Shown here: positions 15,831 through 24,166 of the stretch, piece after piece | Numbering within the stretch: the first letter of the stretch is position 1 | Layout of the letters: each line of letters starts with the position of its first letter | Assembly (NCBI GenBank): GCA_040905285.1 | Contig: JBBDRV010000160.1 | Span: 1-29,142 of the forward strand | Direction of reading: 5' to 3' | DNA length: 29,142 bases | Source: JBBDRV01 sp040905285 | Lineage (GTDB): Bacteria > Bacteroidota > Rhodothermia > Balneolales > Balneolaceae | Made by a program: the position numbers and the translations under genes | The notes under the pieces: generated by a model | Seen by the model: the letters and a program-made list of their open reading frames with translations, nothing else | What the model was told of the DNA's origin: nothing | Databases searched by the model: none

Positions 15831-18800
15831 ATGATTAAAAGATTCATAGACCGTCCTGTATTATCCACGGTTGTTTCCATTATTATTCTGATTCTGGGGA
15901 TTCTGGCCCTGACCACACTGCCCGTGACCCAGTACCCTGATATCGCTCCGCCCACCGTACGGGTATCGGCCAATTACCCCGGCGCCAATGCCGAGACTGT
16001 ATTAGAGAGTGTGATCATACCTGTTGAAGAGCAGATAAACGGGGTGGAAGGGATGAGCTATATCACCTCCACGGCCAGTAATAACGGAAGCGCCAGAATA
16101 GAAGTCTTTTTTGACCAGGGAATAGATCCTGATATTGCAGCGGTCAATGTCCAGAACCGGGTCGCCAGAGCTACGCCTCTTCTCCCCCGCGAGGTGACGC
16201 AATCCGGGGTTACCACACAAAAACAGCAGACCAGTTCGCTGATGTTTTTTACGGTACTGTCTGAAAATGAAGATTATGATGCGACCTACATACAGAACTA
16301 CCTGAACATCAATGTACTGCCCGAACTGAAAAGAATTGATGGTGTCGGGGACGTCAGGGTATTCGGAGCCAAAGACTATGCGATGCGCATCTGGCTCCAG
16401 CCGGAAAAGCTGGCTACCTATAATTTAATGCCTTCTGATGTGACGGCGGCAATCAATGAGCAAAGCCTGGAAGCGGCAGCGGGAGCGCTGGGACAGAACA
16501 ATGCCGAAGCTTTCGAATATGTGATCAAATACGGGGGCAGGTACAGTACAGAGAGTGAATACGAGGATATTATCATCAAAGCCCTTAATAACGGCCAGTT
16601 CCTCCGGCTGAAAGATGTGGCTGACATAGAACTGGATGCACAGGGCTATAATGTTATTTCCTATACAAACGGCCTTCCCGGCGTAAGTATGGCTGTTTAT
16701 CAAACCCCCGGGTCCAATGCCCAGGAAATTATTGAAAATATTCACTCATCACTCGATAACCTGGAAGAAAATTTTCCGGCCGGCCTGTCCGTCATGGTGA
16801 ATTTTGATACCAACGAGTTTCTGAATGCGTCCATAGGCAAGGTAATGATGACTATTATGGAGGTGTTCATTCTGGTGTTCCTCGTTGTATTTATTTTCCT
16901 TCAGGACTTGAGATCGACACTTATTCCGGTCATTGCTGTTCCCGTCTCCATTGTCGGCACCTTTTTCTTCCTGAGCCTGTTTGGATACTCAATCAACCTT
17001 CTGACCCTCTTTGCCCTCGTCCTTGCCATAGGCATTGTGGTTGATGATGCCATCGTGGTGGTTGAAGCCATTCATGCCAAACTGGAACAGGGTGCTGCAA
17101 GTGCCAGGAATGCTGCACATGAGGCGATGGAAGAGATAACCGGTGCCATCATCTCCATCACCCTGGTGATGGGTGCTGTCTATATTCCCGTCACCTTTAT
17201 TTCCGGGCCCACGGGGGTTTTTTATGAGCAGTTCGGGGTGACACTGATTGTCGCCATTGCCATCTCGGCTGTAAACGCGCTGACGCTGAGCCCGGCGCTC
17301 TGCGCCCTGTTCCTGAAGCCCCACCAGGATGGGGAGCACGTGAACCGATCTTTATTACAGCGTTTCTATCTGGCATTCAATACCGCCTTCAGTGCGACGA
17401 CAAACAGGTATATACACTCACTTTCTTTCCTTTACAGATACAAATGGGCTACCGCGGTCATACTGCTGGCGTCGATCGGAGGAATATTCTGGGCGGCATC
17501 CGTGACACCCACAGGATTCGTTCCTGATGAGGACAGGGGAATGATTTTTACAAATGTGGAGCTTCCGGCCGGGGCTTCCCTGGACCGTACCGTGGCCATT
17601 ACCCAGGAACTGAGCGAAAAAGTACAGCAGATACCCGGCGTGGCCGGCGCCTCCATGGTGAATGGATTCAGCCTGATGTCGGGGGCAGGCAGCAACAATG
17701 CCCTCGGCTTTATCAAACTGGATCCATGGGATCAACGGGAGGATGAATCCTTGTCGGTGGAAGCCATAACCGGTCGGCTGTTCGATACCGGCGCGGGAAT
17801 ATACGATGCCGATATCGTCTTCTTTGCGCCTCCGAGTGTTCCGGGATTCGGTGCGTCGGCGGGGTTTGAGCTGAATGTCCTGGACCGGATGGGAGGCAGC
17901 TTCACCGATCTCGATCAGGTGACGCGTGATTATCTGGAACAGCTGACGCAGCGACCGGAAATACAGTACAGCCAGAGCTCCTTTAATACCAATTATCCCC
18001 AGTATGAAATCGATCTGAACGTTCCAAAGGCGAAGGAGGCCGGGGTATCCATTAATAGCATCTTTGGAACACTGCAGGGATATATCGGCGGCATGTATGC
18101 GGCGGATTTCTCCCGTTTTGGCAAGCAGTACAGGGTTTACGTGCAGTCACTGCCTGAAGACAGAGCTACCGAGGATAATTTAAATGCCCTTTTTGTCAGA
18201 AATATAGCGGGTGAAATGGCTCCGGTAACGGAGTTTGTGTCTCTCGGCAGAGTTTACGGACCCCAGGCTGTAACCCGTTTCAACCTCTTTAATTCTGCCG
18301 GTGTAAGCGGGGCTGCGGCTCCAGGATATTCGTCCGGAGATGCCATTGCAGCCGTACAGGAGGTGAGTGCATCGTTACCGAGTAATTACGATATAGATTT
18401 TTCCGGTTTGACGAGAGAAGAGATCTCTGCAGGAAGCCAGACCCTGTTTATCGTACTGTTGAGTGTTCTGTTCATCTATTTCATTCTGGCCGCTCAGTAT
18501 GAAAGCTATCTGCTGCCGTTTTCAGTATTGCTCTCTTTGCCTGTAGGCGTAATGGGAGCCTATGTCACCACCAGTCTGGCCGGTCTGGAAGCCAATATCT
18601 ATTTCCAGATTGCCCTGATCATGCTTCTGGGCCTGCTGGCAAAAAACGCCATCCTCATTGTAGAGTTCGCCATCCAGCGACGGAGAGCGGGGTTTACAAT
18701 AGCAGATGCCGCATTTGATGCCGCCAGGGTAAGGTTAAGACCTATTCTGATGACCTCATTCGCCTTTATCATCGGCTTGCTGCCACTGGTATTCGCAAGT

Positions 18801-19004
18801 GGCATCGGTGCAGCCGGAAACAGGTCCATCGGTACAGGAGCCGTTGGAGGCCTGCTTGTAGGAACAGTCATTGGAGTCTTTGTGATTCCCATCCTGTACA
18901 TTGCATTTCAATGGCTGCAGGAAAAAATTATGGGCGCCCCTGAAATGGAGCCGGCCGTTCAGACTGACTCTGCGGCTGGGCCGGAAAACAGCCACAGCAG
19001 TTAA
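15831..19004 (+). CDS. RND multidrug efflux transporter, HAE1 family (AcrB-like)
   Basis: 1057 aa, the typical length. It starts MIKRFIDRPVLSTVVSIIIL, and the porter domain opens with LPVTQYPDIAPPTVRVSANY and PGANAETVLESVIIPVEEQI. Proton-relay residues are present: D405-D406 in TM4 (GIVVDDAIVVVEAIHAKLE) and K938 in TM10 (LLGLLAKNAILIVEFAIQRR), matching AcrB D407/D408 and K940. Twelve membrane helices in two sets, with two large periplasmic loops, fit a trimeric proton-driven drug exporter. The phenylalanine-rich pocket cannot be checked by eye, so the drug range is unknown. The C-terminus is a short polar tail. It belongs to the operon tetR-adaptor-pump-outer membrane factor; the next gene starts 24 bp downstream. 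Confidence 0.96.
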   Translation: MIKRFIDRPVLSTVVSIIILILGILALTTLPVTQYPDIAPPTVRVSANYPGANAETVLESVIIPVEEQINGVEGMSYITSTASNNGSARIEVFFDQGIDPDIAAVNVQNRVARATPLLPREVTQSGVTTQKQQTSSLMFFTVLSENEDYDATYIQNYLNINVLPELKRIDGVGDVRVFGAKDYAMRIWLQPEKLATYNLMPSDVTAAINEQSLEAAAGALGQNNAEAFEYVIKYGGRYSTESEYEDIIIKALNNGQFLRLKDVADIELDAQGYNVISYTNGLPGVSMAVYQTPGSNAQEIIENIHSSLDNLEENFPAGLSVMVNFDTNEFLNASIGKVMMTIMEVFILVFLVVFIFLQDLRSTLIPVIAVPVSIVGTFFFLSLFGYSINLLTLFALVLAIGIVVDDAIVVVEAIHAKLEQGAASARNAAHEAMEEITGAIISITLVMGAVYIPVTFISGPTGVFYEQFGVTLIVAIAISAVNALTLSPALCALFLKPHQDGEHVNRSLLQRFYLAFNTAFSATTNRYIHSLSFLYRYKWATAVILLASIGGIFWAASVTPTGFVPDEDRGMIFTNVELPAGASLDRTVAITQELSEKVQQIPGVAGASMVNGFSLMSGAGSNNALGFIKLDPWDQREDESLSVEAITGRLFDTGAGIYDADIVFFAPPSVPGFGASAGFELNVLDRMGGSFTDLDQVTRDYLEQLTQRPEIQYSQSSFNTNYPQYEIDLNVPKAKEAGVSINSIFGTLQGYIGGMYAADFSRFGKQYRVYVQSLPEDRATEDNLNALFVRNIAGEMAPVTEFVSLGRVYGPQAVTRFNLFNSAGVSGAAAPGYSSGDAIAAVQEVSASLPSNYDIDFSGLTREEISAGSQTLFIVLLSVLFIYFILAAQYESYLLPFSVLLSLPVGVMGAYVTTSLAGLEANIYFQIALIMLLGLLAKNAILIVEFAIQRRRAGFTIADAAFDAARVRLRPILMTSFAFIIGLLPLVFASGIGAAGNRSIGTGAVGGLLVGTVIGVFVIPILYIAFQWLQEKIMGAPEMEPAVQTDSAAGPENSHSS

Positions 19005-19028
19005 AATCATAATAAGAATGTTGCGAAA

Positions 19029-20420
19029 ATGAAGAAGCAATCTGTTATTAAATTGGCCTCCGTACCGATAATTCTGTTTACCCTGCAGTCCTGTTTTACA
19101 GCGAAGAATTATGTCCGGCCCGAGGTCGTCGATGAAGCCTATTTCAGAACAGACCAGTTGCCGCAGGATAGCCTGGCCATGGCTGAAATTTCATGGCAGG
19201 AGCTTTTCGAAGATGAAATCCTGAGAGGATATGTTGAAGAAGGCCTGGAGAATAACCTCGATATTCGCATCGCACTTGAGCAAATCAATGCGGCCGAAGC
19301 TTACTACAGGCAAGGCAGGGCATCCTATTATCCGGATCTGAATACGGGCGTACAGGCAAGCCGTCAGCAACTTTCGGAAAACAGCCAGACCGGTTCCGGA
19401 GACCTGACACAGTATGAGCTGACGGGGACCCTGTCCTGGGAAGCGGACATCTGGGGAAGGATCAGAAGCGATGCCAGAGCGTATGAAGCATCCTATCTGC
19501 AAACTGCGGCCGCTCACAAGGCGGTAAAAACAGAGTTGATTGCCAATATCGCCTCGGTCTATTTTCAACTTCTTTCACTTGACGAGCAGAGGCGTATTAC
19601 CGGGGAGTCTGTCAGCAACAGGAAACGAAGTCTCGAAACCACCCGATCCCTGAAAGAGGCCGGTTATGTGACTGAAGCCGGAGTAATGCAGACAGAAGCG
19701 CAGATTTATACGGCACAGGCATTACTGATAGAAATCCGGACCAATATCAAGCTACTGGAAAACACCATGTCCATTCTGCTGGGAAAAGCCCCCGGAGAAA
19801 TTGAAAGAGGACGGCTGGATCAACAGGAGATTACTCAGGAAACAGAGGTGGGGTATCCGGTTCAGCTGTTGCGCAACCGTCCGGATGTGATCGCGGCTGA
19901 ATATAATCTGATAAATGCTTTTGAACTTGTGAATGTGGCAAGAAGCGACTTTTATCCCTCTTTGAATATATCCGTAACCGGTGGTTTTCAAAGCATGGAG
20001 CTGGACAACCTGCTGAGCGCCAATTCCATTTTTTCGGCTGTAATAGGATCACTGACACAGCCTGTTTTTAACAGGCGCCGGATACGAACCCGCTATGAAG
20101 TTTCCCTGTCACAACAGGAGCAGGCGTATCTCGACTTCAGGCAGGCGATTTTAAATGCCGGACGGGAGGTTTCAGACGCTCTTTACTCTTTAGAAGCTGC
20201 AGAGGAGAGGATAGAGGTCGAATCATTGGAATATGAAGCCTATGAGGCGGCTACGGACTATTCAGAAGAACTGCTGAACAATGGACTGGTAAATTATCTG
20301 GAAGTGCTGACCGCAAGAGAAAACGCTCTGAATTCACAACTGAGTCTCATCAATGCCCGTTATGACCGGCTGAATTCGATTGTTGAGCTTTACCGGGCAC
20401 TGGGCGGCGGATGGCAGTGA
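19029..20420 (+). CDS. outer-membrane efflux factor (OprM/NodT-like lipoprotein)
   Basis: 463 aa. The signal ends in a canonical lipobox LQSC22. The mature protein has the two-repeat TolC/OprM organisation: WQELFEDEILRGYVEEGLEN (first OEP repeat start), NLDIRIALEQINAAEAYYRQ, YPDLNTGVQASRQQ, LSWEADIWGRIRSDARA; then YPVQLLRNRPDVIAAEYNLI, ARSDFYPSLNISVTGGF, LTQPVFNRRRIRTRYEVS and NYLEVLTARENALNSQLSL. It forms the trimeric outer-membrane exit duct of the pump encoded immediately upstream. It closes the operon, and an inverted repeat follows the stop codon. Length and motifs are complete. Confidence 0.94.
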   Translation: MKKQSVIKLASVPIILFTLQSCFTAKNYVRPEVVDEAYFRTDQLPQDSLAMAEISWQELFEDEILRGYVEEGLENNLDIRIALEQINAAEAYYRQGRASYYPDLNTGVQASRQQLSENSQTGSGDLTQYELTGTLSWEADIWGRIRSDARAYEASYLQTAAAHKAVKTELIANIASVYFQLLSLDEQRRITGESVSNRKRSLETTRSLKEAGYVTEAGVMQTEAQIYTAQALLIEIRTNIKLLENTMSILLGKAPGEIERGRLDQQEITQETEVGYPVQLLRNRPDVIAAEYNLINAFELVNVARSDFYPSLNISVTGGFQSMELDNLLSANSIFSAVIGSLTQPVFNRRRIRTRYEVSLSQQEQAYLDFRQAILNAGREVSDALYSLEAAEERIEVESLEYEAYEAATDYSEELLNNGLVNYLEVLTARENALNSQLSLINARYDRLNSIVELYRALGGGWQ

Positions 20421-20435
20421 TGTAAAATCTTATTA

Positions 20436-20472
20436 AGGCTCCGTTTCATTGGAATGAAAAGGAAACCTTTTC
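20436..20472 (+). terminator. hairpins after the efflux operon
   Basis: Two overlapping inverted repeats 15 bp after the outer-membrane-factor stop: TTTCATT/AATGAAA around GG, and GAAAAGG/CCTTTTC (20456-20472) around AAA. They are mutually exclusive, and no T-run follows the second. It is a weak terminator candidate placed by context. Confidence 0.35.
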
Positions 20473-20537
20473 CCGTCTGGTTGATATATATTAGTAGAAA
20501 TAAAAAATCAAGAAGCTGTTGACAACAAGGAGCTTGT

Positions 20538-20642
20538 GTGAGATTTTATCCCCATCGCCCGCACCCCGATTACCCGCAAATCATTTGTACAGATCCCGAC
20601 CATACGAGGCTGTCTGACCATGATCAGGAGAATGCAAAGTGA
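20538..20642 (+). CDS. doubtful 34-aa ORF upstream of TonB-C gene
   Basis: A GTG start lies 5 nt after AAGGAG. The peptide is MRFYPHRPHPDYPQIICTDP, then DHTRLSDHDQENAK. It is rich in proline, histidine and aspartate with no family I recognise. Its TGA overlaps the GTG of the next short ORF. The ribosome-binding site is its only support. Confidence 0.2.
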   Translation: MRFYPHRPHPDYPQIICTDPDHTRLSDHDQENAK

Positions 20643-20869
20643 ACAAAAGATTCCTGCATGTTGTGAAAAGGATCCATTTGAAAGAGGGCAGTTGCCCACC
20701 CGACCCGGACAGGAGTGATCATAAACGGTTAGCACTGCAGATCGTTACCCCGCAAGCGGCCAGAGTATCAAGAGAGAACAGCGACAAAAAAATGTTATTC
20801 GGAGAGACAGGTGAAAAATTCAACGGACAAGCGGTCCAGCATCAGGGCTGCACATACTATATTATTTGA
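20639..20869 (+). CDS. doubtful 76-aa ORF overlapping TonB-C start
   Basis: GTG start (AGGAG 8 nt upstream) overlapping the stop of the preceding micro-ORF. It runs 59 bp into the TonB-C gene in another frame. The sequence (MNKRFLHVVKRIHLKEGSCP...) has no recognised motif. It could be a translationally coupled leader or chance. Confidence 0.2.
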   Translation: MNKRFLHVVKRIHLKEGSCPPDPDRSDHKRLALQIVTPQAARVSRENSDKKMLFGETGEKFNGQAVQHQGCTYYII

Positions 20870-21536
20870 ACTGGCTTTAATTACTACTTTAACAGCTTTT
20901 ATTGCAATTTTTCGTATAGGCTATTCCGGCTGGGAGGGTTCGGAACAGGTGGAAAGGGAGTTCATAATGGCAGGGCAGCACAATGTCATAATGGAGGAGG
21001 GACAGCATTTCACTGAGCTGGAACCTGTTGCTCCTGTTCTGAAAAAGGAAGAGGCGACCCCCTCACCGCCGCCGTCTCCGGAAATAGCCGCACGCCCTCC
21101 GGTAGATGAAATTATCGAGGATATGGATTTTGATGACGACCTGCCGGCCAGAGAGGCGGAATACCTGCCGGTTCCACTCCGTTCAACCGATGAGGTATTC
21201 GGAAGAGGCAGGGGCTATTTTACGGCCGTTCAGGAAATGCCTGAACTTAAGGAGGCCCTGAGTACTGTATATGACAGAATCCGCTATCCTGAAGAGGCAC
21301 GCCGGGAAGGTCTTGAAGGATCCGTTTTTCTGCAGTTTATCGTCAATGAAAAAGGGGAGGTTGAAGACACCGAAGTGCTTCGCGGCATCGGCGGTGGTGC
21401 GGATGAGGAAGCTGTCCGGGTGGTCAGCCAGACACAGTTCCGGCCAGGCAAAATGCGGGGGCGGCCTGTACGGGTGAAAATGGGCATAGGAGTTAAATTC
21501 GAGATGAGAAGAATTACTTTCATACAGATGCGATAG
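20811..21536 (+). CDS. TonB-family energy transducer-like protein
   Basis: 241 aa with a GTG start at 20811, GGAGAG just upstream. There is one N-terminal membrane anchor (about residues 14-36: AHTILFELALITTLTAFIAI), then a proline-rich spacer with PSPPPSPE and an acidic stretch (DEIIEDMDFDDDLP). A TonB C-terminal domain covers about 150-235 (IRYPEEARREGLEGSVFLQF, VNEKGEVEDTEVLRGIGGGA, VVSQTQFRPGKMRGRPVRVK). It should span the periplasm and touch TonB-dependent receptors or act in a related envelope role. The spacer is short compared with E. coli TonB. No ExbB/ExbD or receptor gene lies nearby, so this is an orphan TonB paralogue. It is separated by 390 bp from the efflux operon and probably is not part of it. 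Confidence 0.85.
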   Translation: MKNSTDKRSSIRAAHTILFELALITTLTAFIAIFRIGYSGWEGSEQVEREFIMAGQHNVIMEEGQHFTELEPVAPVLKKEEATPSPPPSPEIAARPPVDEIIEDMDFDDDLPAREAEYLPVPLRSTDEVFGRGRGYFTAVQEMPELKEALSTVYDRIRYPEEARREGLEGSVFLQFIVNEKGEVEDTEVLRGIGGGADEEAVRVVSQTQFRPGKMRGRPVRVKMGIGVKFEMRRITFIQMR

Positions 21537-21669
21537 TGGATTTCAGCCTCTCCCGGTGATCCTCAAGGTAAATCAGCGGCAGAGTATGCCGGCATTGTCC
21601 GTTTGAATCAAAAAGGTGCGGCTGTACAGCAGTTCAATGATATTATCTGTATATTCAACTTCATTTTTT

Positions 21670-21698
21670 AAAGCCCGGTCTACGATCCGGGCTTTTTT
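21670..21698 (+). terminator. intrinsic terminator just before the DEAD-box gene
   Basis: A-AAGCCCGG (21670-21678), 8-nt loop, CCGGGCTT-T (21687-21695): a 9-bp GC-rich stem leading into T6 (21693-21698). It is a strong + strand intrinsic terminator, 133 bp after the TonB-C stop and only 15 nt before the ATG at 21714. It may simply end the TonB-C transcript, or sit in the leader of the helicase mRNA. A possible -10 (TATATT, 21650-21655) lies ahead of it, but I see no matching -35. Confidence 0.85.
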
Positions 21699-21713
21699 CA
21701 TTTAATATCATCT

Positions 21714-22982
21714 ATGTCTTTCAAATCGCTGGATCTTGCCGAACCGTTACTCAAATCATTAACAGAGGAAGGATATGCCCGACCGACTCCCATTCAATTT
21801 CAAGCCATTCCTGTAGCACTGAAAGGGACGGACCTTTTGGGCTGTGCGCAAACGGGAACCGGCAAGACGGCTGCTTTTGCCATACCCATTCTACAGCTGC
21901 TGAGTGCGGAAAAAACCCGTGGCCATACAAAAAAAATCAGGAGCCTGATCGTTACGCCCACGCGGGAGCTGGCCATACAGATCGATGAAAGTTTTCGTAA
22001 TTACGGCCGGTATACCGGCCTGGATAGTATGGTCGTATTTGGCGGGGTGAATCAGAAAAGCCAGGTAAGAAAGTTGAAACAGGGTGTAGATATTCTGGTA
22101 GCCACACCGGGACGCTTGCTGGACCTGATGAACCAGGGTTTCATCTCCCTGGGGGATATCGGGATTTTTGTACTTGACGAGGCAGACCGTATGCTCGATA
22201 TGGGTTTTATCCACGATGTCAGGAAACTGCTGTCCGCTCTTCCCCGCAAACGTCAGACGCTTTTCTTTTCAGCAACAATGCCGCCCGAGATTGTAAAACT
22301 GTCCAACTCGATACTTCATAAACCGGTAAAAGTGCATGTGACTCCTGAATCAACGACTGTCGAGGCTATCAGGCAGTCCGTCTACTTTGTGGACAAGGGC
22401 AATAAGAAGAATCTTCTGATCGATGTTTTAAAGAATGATGATATCAAATCGGCCCTTGTTTTTACCCGCACCAAGCATGGGGCGAACAAGGTTGTCAAGC
22501 TGTTGAATGGCAGCAATATTGAGGCTGAAGCTATTCACGGCAACAAATCCCAGACCGCCCGTCAGCGGGCTCTGGGCAATTTCAAGAATCAGGTTACACG
22601 GGTGCTGGTAGCTACGGATATCGCGGCCCGCGGCATTGATGTGGATGAGCTTCAGTATGTGATCAATTATGATTTGCCGAATGTCCCGGAAACCTATGTC
22701 CACCGGATCGGCCGGACTGGCAGGGCCGGGTCGGACGGAACGGCTTTGTCATTTTGCGATATTCTGGAAAAGCCCTGGCTTCGGGATATCGAAAAACTGA
22801 TCGGCAGGAAGATTCCGGTAACAGACAGTCATGACTATCCGTTGGCTGACCATAATCCGCCCCGGCCTGAAAAACAGCAGTCCCGCAAATCCCGCAGCAA
22901 TAGCAACGGTAACGGGAGAAATGGCACGAAGCCGGGTCGGGGGAATAGCAAGAACAGGAAACGTTCGAGACTGCGGAGGTAG
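21714..22982 (+). CDS. rhlE: DEAD-box ATP-dependent RNA helicase, RhlE-like
   Basis: 422 aa with every motif in order: Q motif (FKSLDLAEPLLKSLTEEGYA, RPTPIQFQAIPVAL), I (AQTGTGKTAAF, K51), Ia (PTRELAIQ), Ib (TPGRLLDL), II (VLDEADRML, D155-D158), III (SATMP), IV (ALVFTRTKHG), V (ATDIAARGIDV) and VI (YVHRIGRTGRAG). A low-complexity basic tail from about residue 385 (KSRSNSNGNGRNGTKPGRGN, SKNRKRSRLRR) is typical of RhlE/cold-shock helicases and should tether it to RNA. Likely role: ribosome assembly and RNA remodelling, often raised at low temperature. Symbol by similarity; DeaD/CsdA is longer. A strong terminator 15 nt before the ATG raises the possibility of attenuation. There is no Shine-Dalgarno, and the next gene is convergent. 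Confidence 0.93.
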   Translation: MSFKSLDLAEPLLKSLTEEGYARPTPIQFQAIPVALKGTDLLGCAQTGTGKTAAFAIPILQLLSAEKTRGHTKKIRSLIVTPTRELAIQIDESFRNYGRYTGLDSMVVFGGVNQKSQVRKLKQGVDILVATPGRLLDLMNQGFISLGDIGIFVLDEADRMLDMGFIHDVRKLLSALPRKRQTLFFSATMPPEIVKLSNSILHKPVKVHVTPESTTVEAIRQSVYFVDKGNKKNLLIDVLKNDDIKSALVFTRTKHGANKVVKLLNGSNIEAEAIHGNKSQTARQRALGNFKNQVTRVLVATDIAARGIDVDELQYVINYDLPNVPETYVHRIGRTGRAGSDGTALSFCDILEKPWLRDIEKLIGRKIPVTDSHDYPLADHNPPRPEKQQSRKSRSNSNGNGRNGTKPGRGNSKNRKRSRLRR

Positions 22983-22986
22983 GCAC

Positions 22987-23046
22987 CAATTCAGGGCTGA
23001 TCAATCCGGGTCTCGCTAATCCGGGGCACGACAATTCAGGGCTGAT
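22987..23046. repeat. short direct repeats between convergent genes
   Basis: CAATTCAGGGCTGAT occurs at 22987-23001 and again at 23032-23046. Between them AATCCGGG occurs twice (23003-23010, 23018-23025). The first copy starts 4 bp after the helicase stop; the second contains the stop of the DUF389 gene (23036-23038). I see no terminator hairpin in this 53-bp convergent junction. Confidence 0.7.
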
Positions 23047-24052
23047 AAATAATAATTGCCAGAATAAGCAGCAAGGCTACCCACATCATAAGGGCGATTT
23101 TATGAACCTGTTTTGCTTTTTCGGATTCGTACCAGGTACGGGGACGTACTCCCTGCAGAATGAAAGTGGCTATTCCTGCCAGATTTACACAGATGACATT
23201 GGTTATGAGCAGCAAAACCGAATAATAGGCCAGTCCCCACTGTAAATCCCCGATCAGTAATCCGGCGGTGACCAGTGGCGGCAGCAGCGCCACGGCAACC
23301 ATTACCCCGATTACGGCTGTAGACATCCCCACTGTGTATGCAAGGACTCCCGCAGCCCCGGAAGCCAGCGCCAGCGATATGTCGGAGAGATGCACCTGGG
23401 TTCTGCTGGCGATATTATATGCGGAGGAATCCACCTGTAAAAAAAAGCCCAGAAGCATGGAGATGATCAGGGCGGTAAACAACCCCGCCAGATTGGTTTT
23501 TATGGATTCCAGCCCCAGTTTAATGTCAGCCAGTGTGGTAGACAGCGCCAGCCCTACATTGGGTCCCAAAAGCGGTGCGATCACCATGGCTCCGATCACG
23601 ACCGCTGTATTGTCTCTCAGGATTCCCAGTGCAGCGACAATAGTGGACAGGATGACCAGGGCCATATAAATTCTCGTAAGTTGTACGCCATCCGAAATTT
23701 CGGAATAGAGCTCTTCCCGGCTTACTCTCACGGCATTATGTGGCTGTTCCTCCGGCGGTAATGACTCCGCTTTTGCTTTTTGAACATCTTCCGTTTCCTC
23801 CTGTTCTATTCTGGGCAAGGTTGCATCTATCGAGATCATGACAAGGCGATATTCTTTACGGCTGCCGAAAAGCTGTTCAGCCTTGTCCAGGAATTTTTCG
23901 GCATGGACGGCGTCCACAAGTACCTTCAGCAGGTAACCGGACTCTTTTGAACTGTCCTGCCAGTAGTGAATGACAGACTCATCGTCCAGCAATTTCCTGC
24001 ATACGTTTTCCTCTTCCCCGGGTATGACTATTTCTATTTGTCGGAATGGCAT
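23036..24052 (-). CDS. DUF389/TIGR00341 family membrane protein
   Basis: 338 aa. Residues 1-120 are soluble and start MPFRQIEIVIPGEEENVCRK, with a ferredoxin-like beta-alpha pattern and an acidic linker. Residues 126-336 hold six or seven membrane helices with the family's small-residue motifs: LRDNTAVVIGAMVIAPLLGP, GAAGVLAYTVGMSTAVIGVM, VAVALLPPLVTAGLLIGD. DUF389 proteins are widespread inner-membrane proteins of unknown function. Length fits the TIGR00341 subgroup. It is convergent with the helicase gene and divergent from the CocE hydrolase, with a 114-bp shared upstream region. No transport substrate can be inferred. Confidence 0.9.
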   Translation of the reverse strand: MPFRQIEIVIPGEEENVCRKLLDDESVIHYWQDSSKESGYLLKVLVDAVHAEKFLDKAEQLFGSRKEYRLVMISIDATLPRIEQEETEDVQKAKAESLPPEEQPHNAVRVSREELYSEISDGVQLTRIYMALVILSTIVAALGILRDNTAVVIGAMVIAPLLGPNVGLALSTTLADIKLGLESIKTNLAGLFTALIISMLLGFFLQVDSSAYNIASRTQVHLSDISLALASGAAGVLAYTVGMSTAVIGVMVAVALLPPLVTAGLLIGDLQWGLAYYSVLLLITNVICVNLAGIATFILQGVRPRTWYESEKAKQVHKIALMMWVALLLILAIIIYQP

Positions 24053-24166
24053 CAGATCAGTTTATTTTGTCCGTGATTGAAAAGTTAAAAAACTGGAAAC
24101 CGGAAACCTATACACAATCAAACGATTGATAATTAAATCAGGTTCACATGATTAAACAGGGAGATT

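Larger units (their letters stand above)
20421..20810. other. 390-bp gap between efflux operon and TonB-C gene
   Basis: It holds a hairpin region just past the efflux operon (20436-20472) and two doubtful short + strand ORFs (20538-20642 and 20639-20869) with GTG starts and Shine-Dalgarno-like sequences. No RNA gene or known element is recognised. A promoter for the TonB-C gene probably lies here. Confidence 0.45.
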
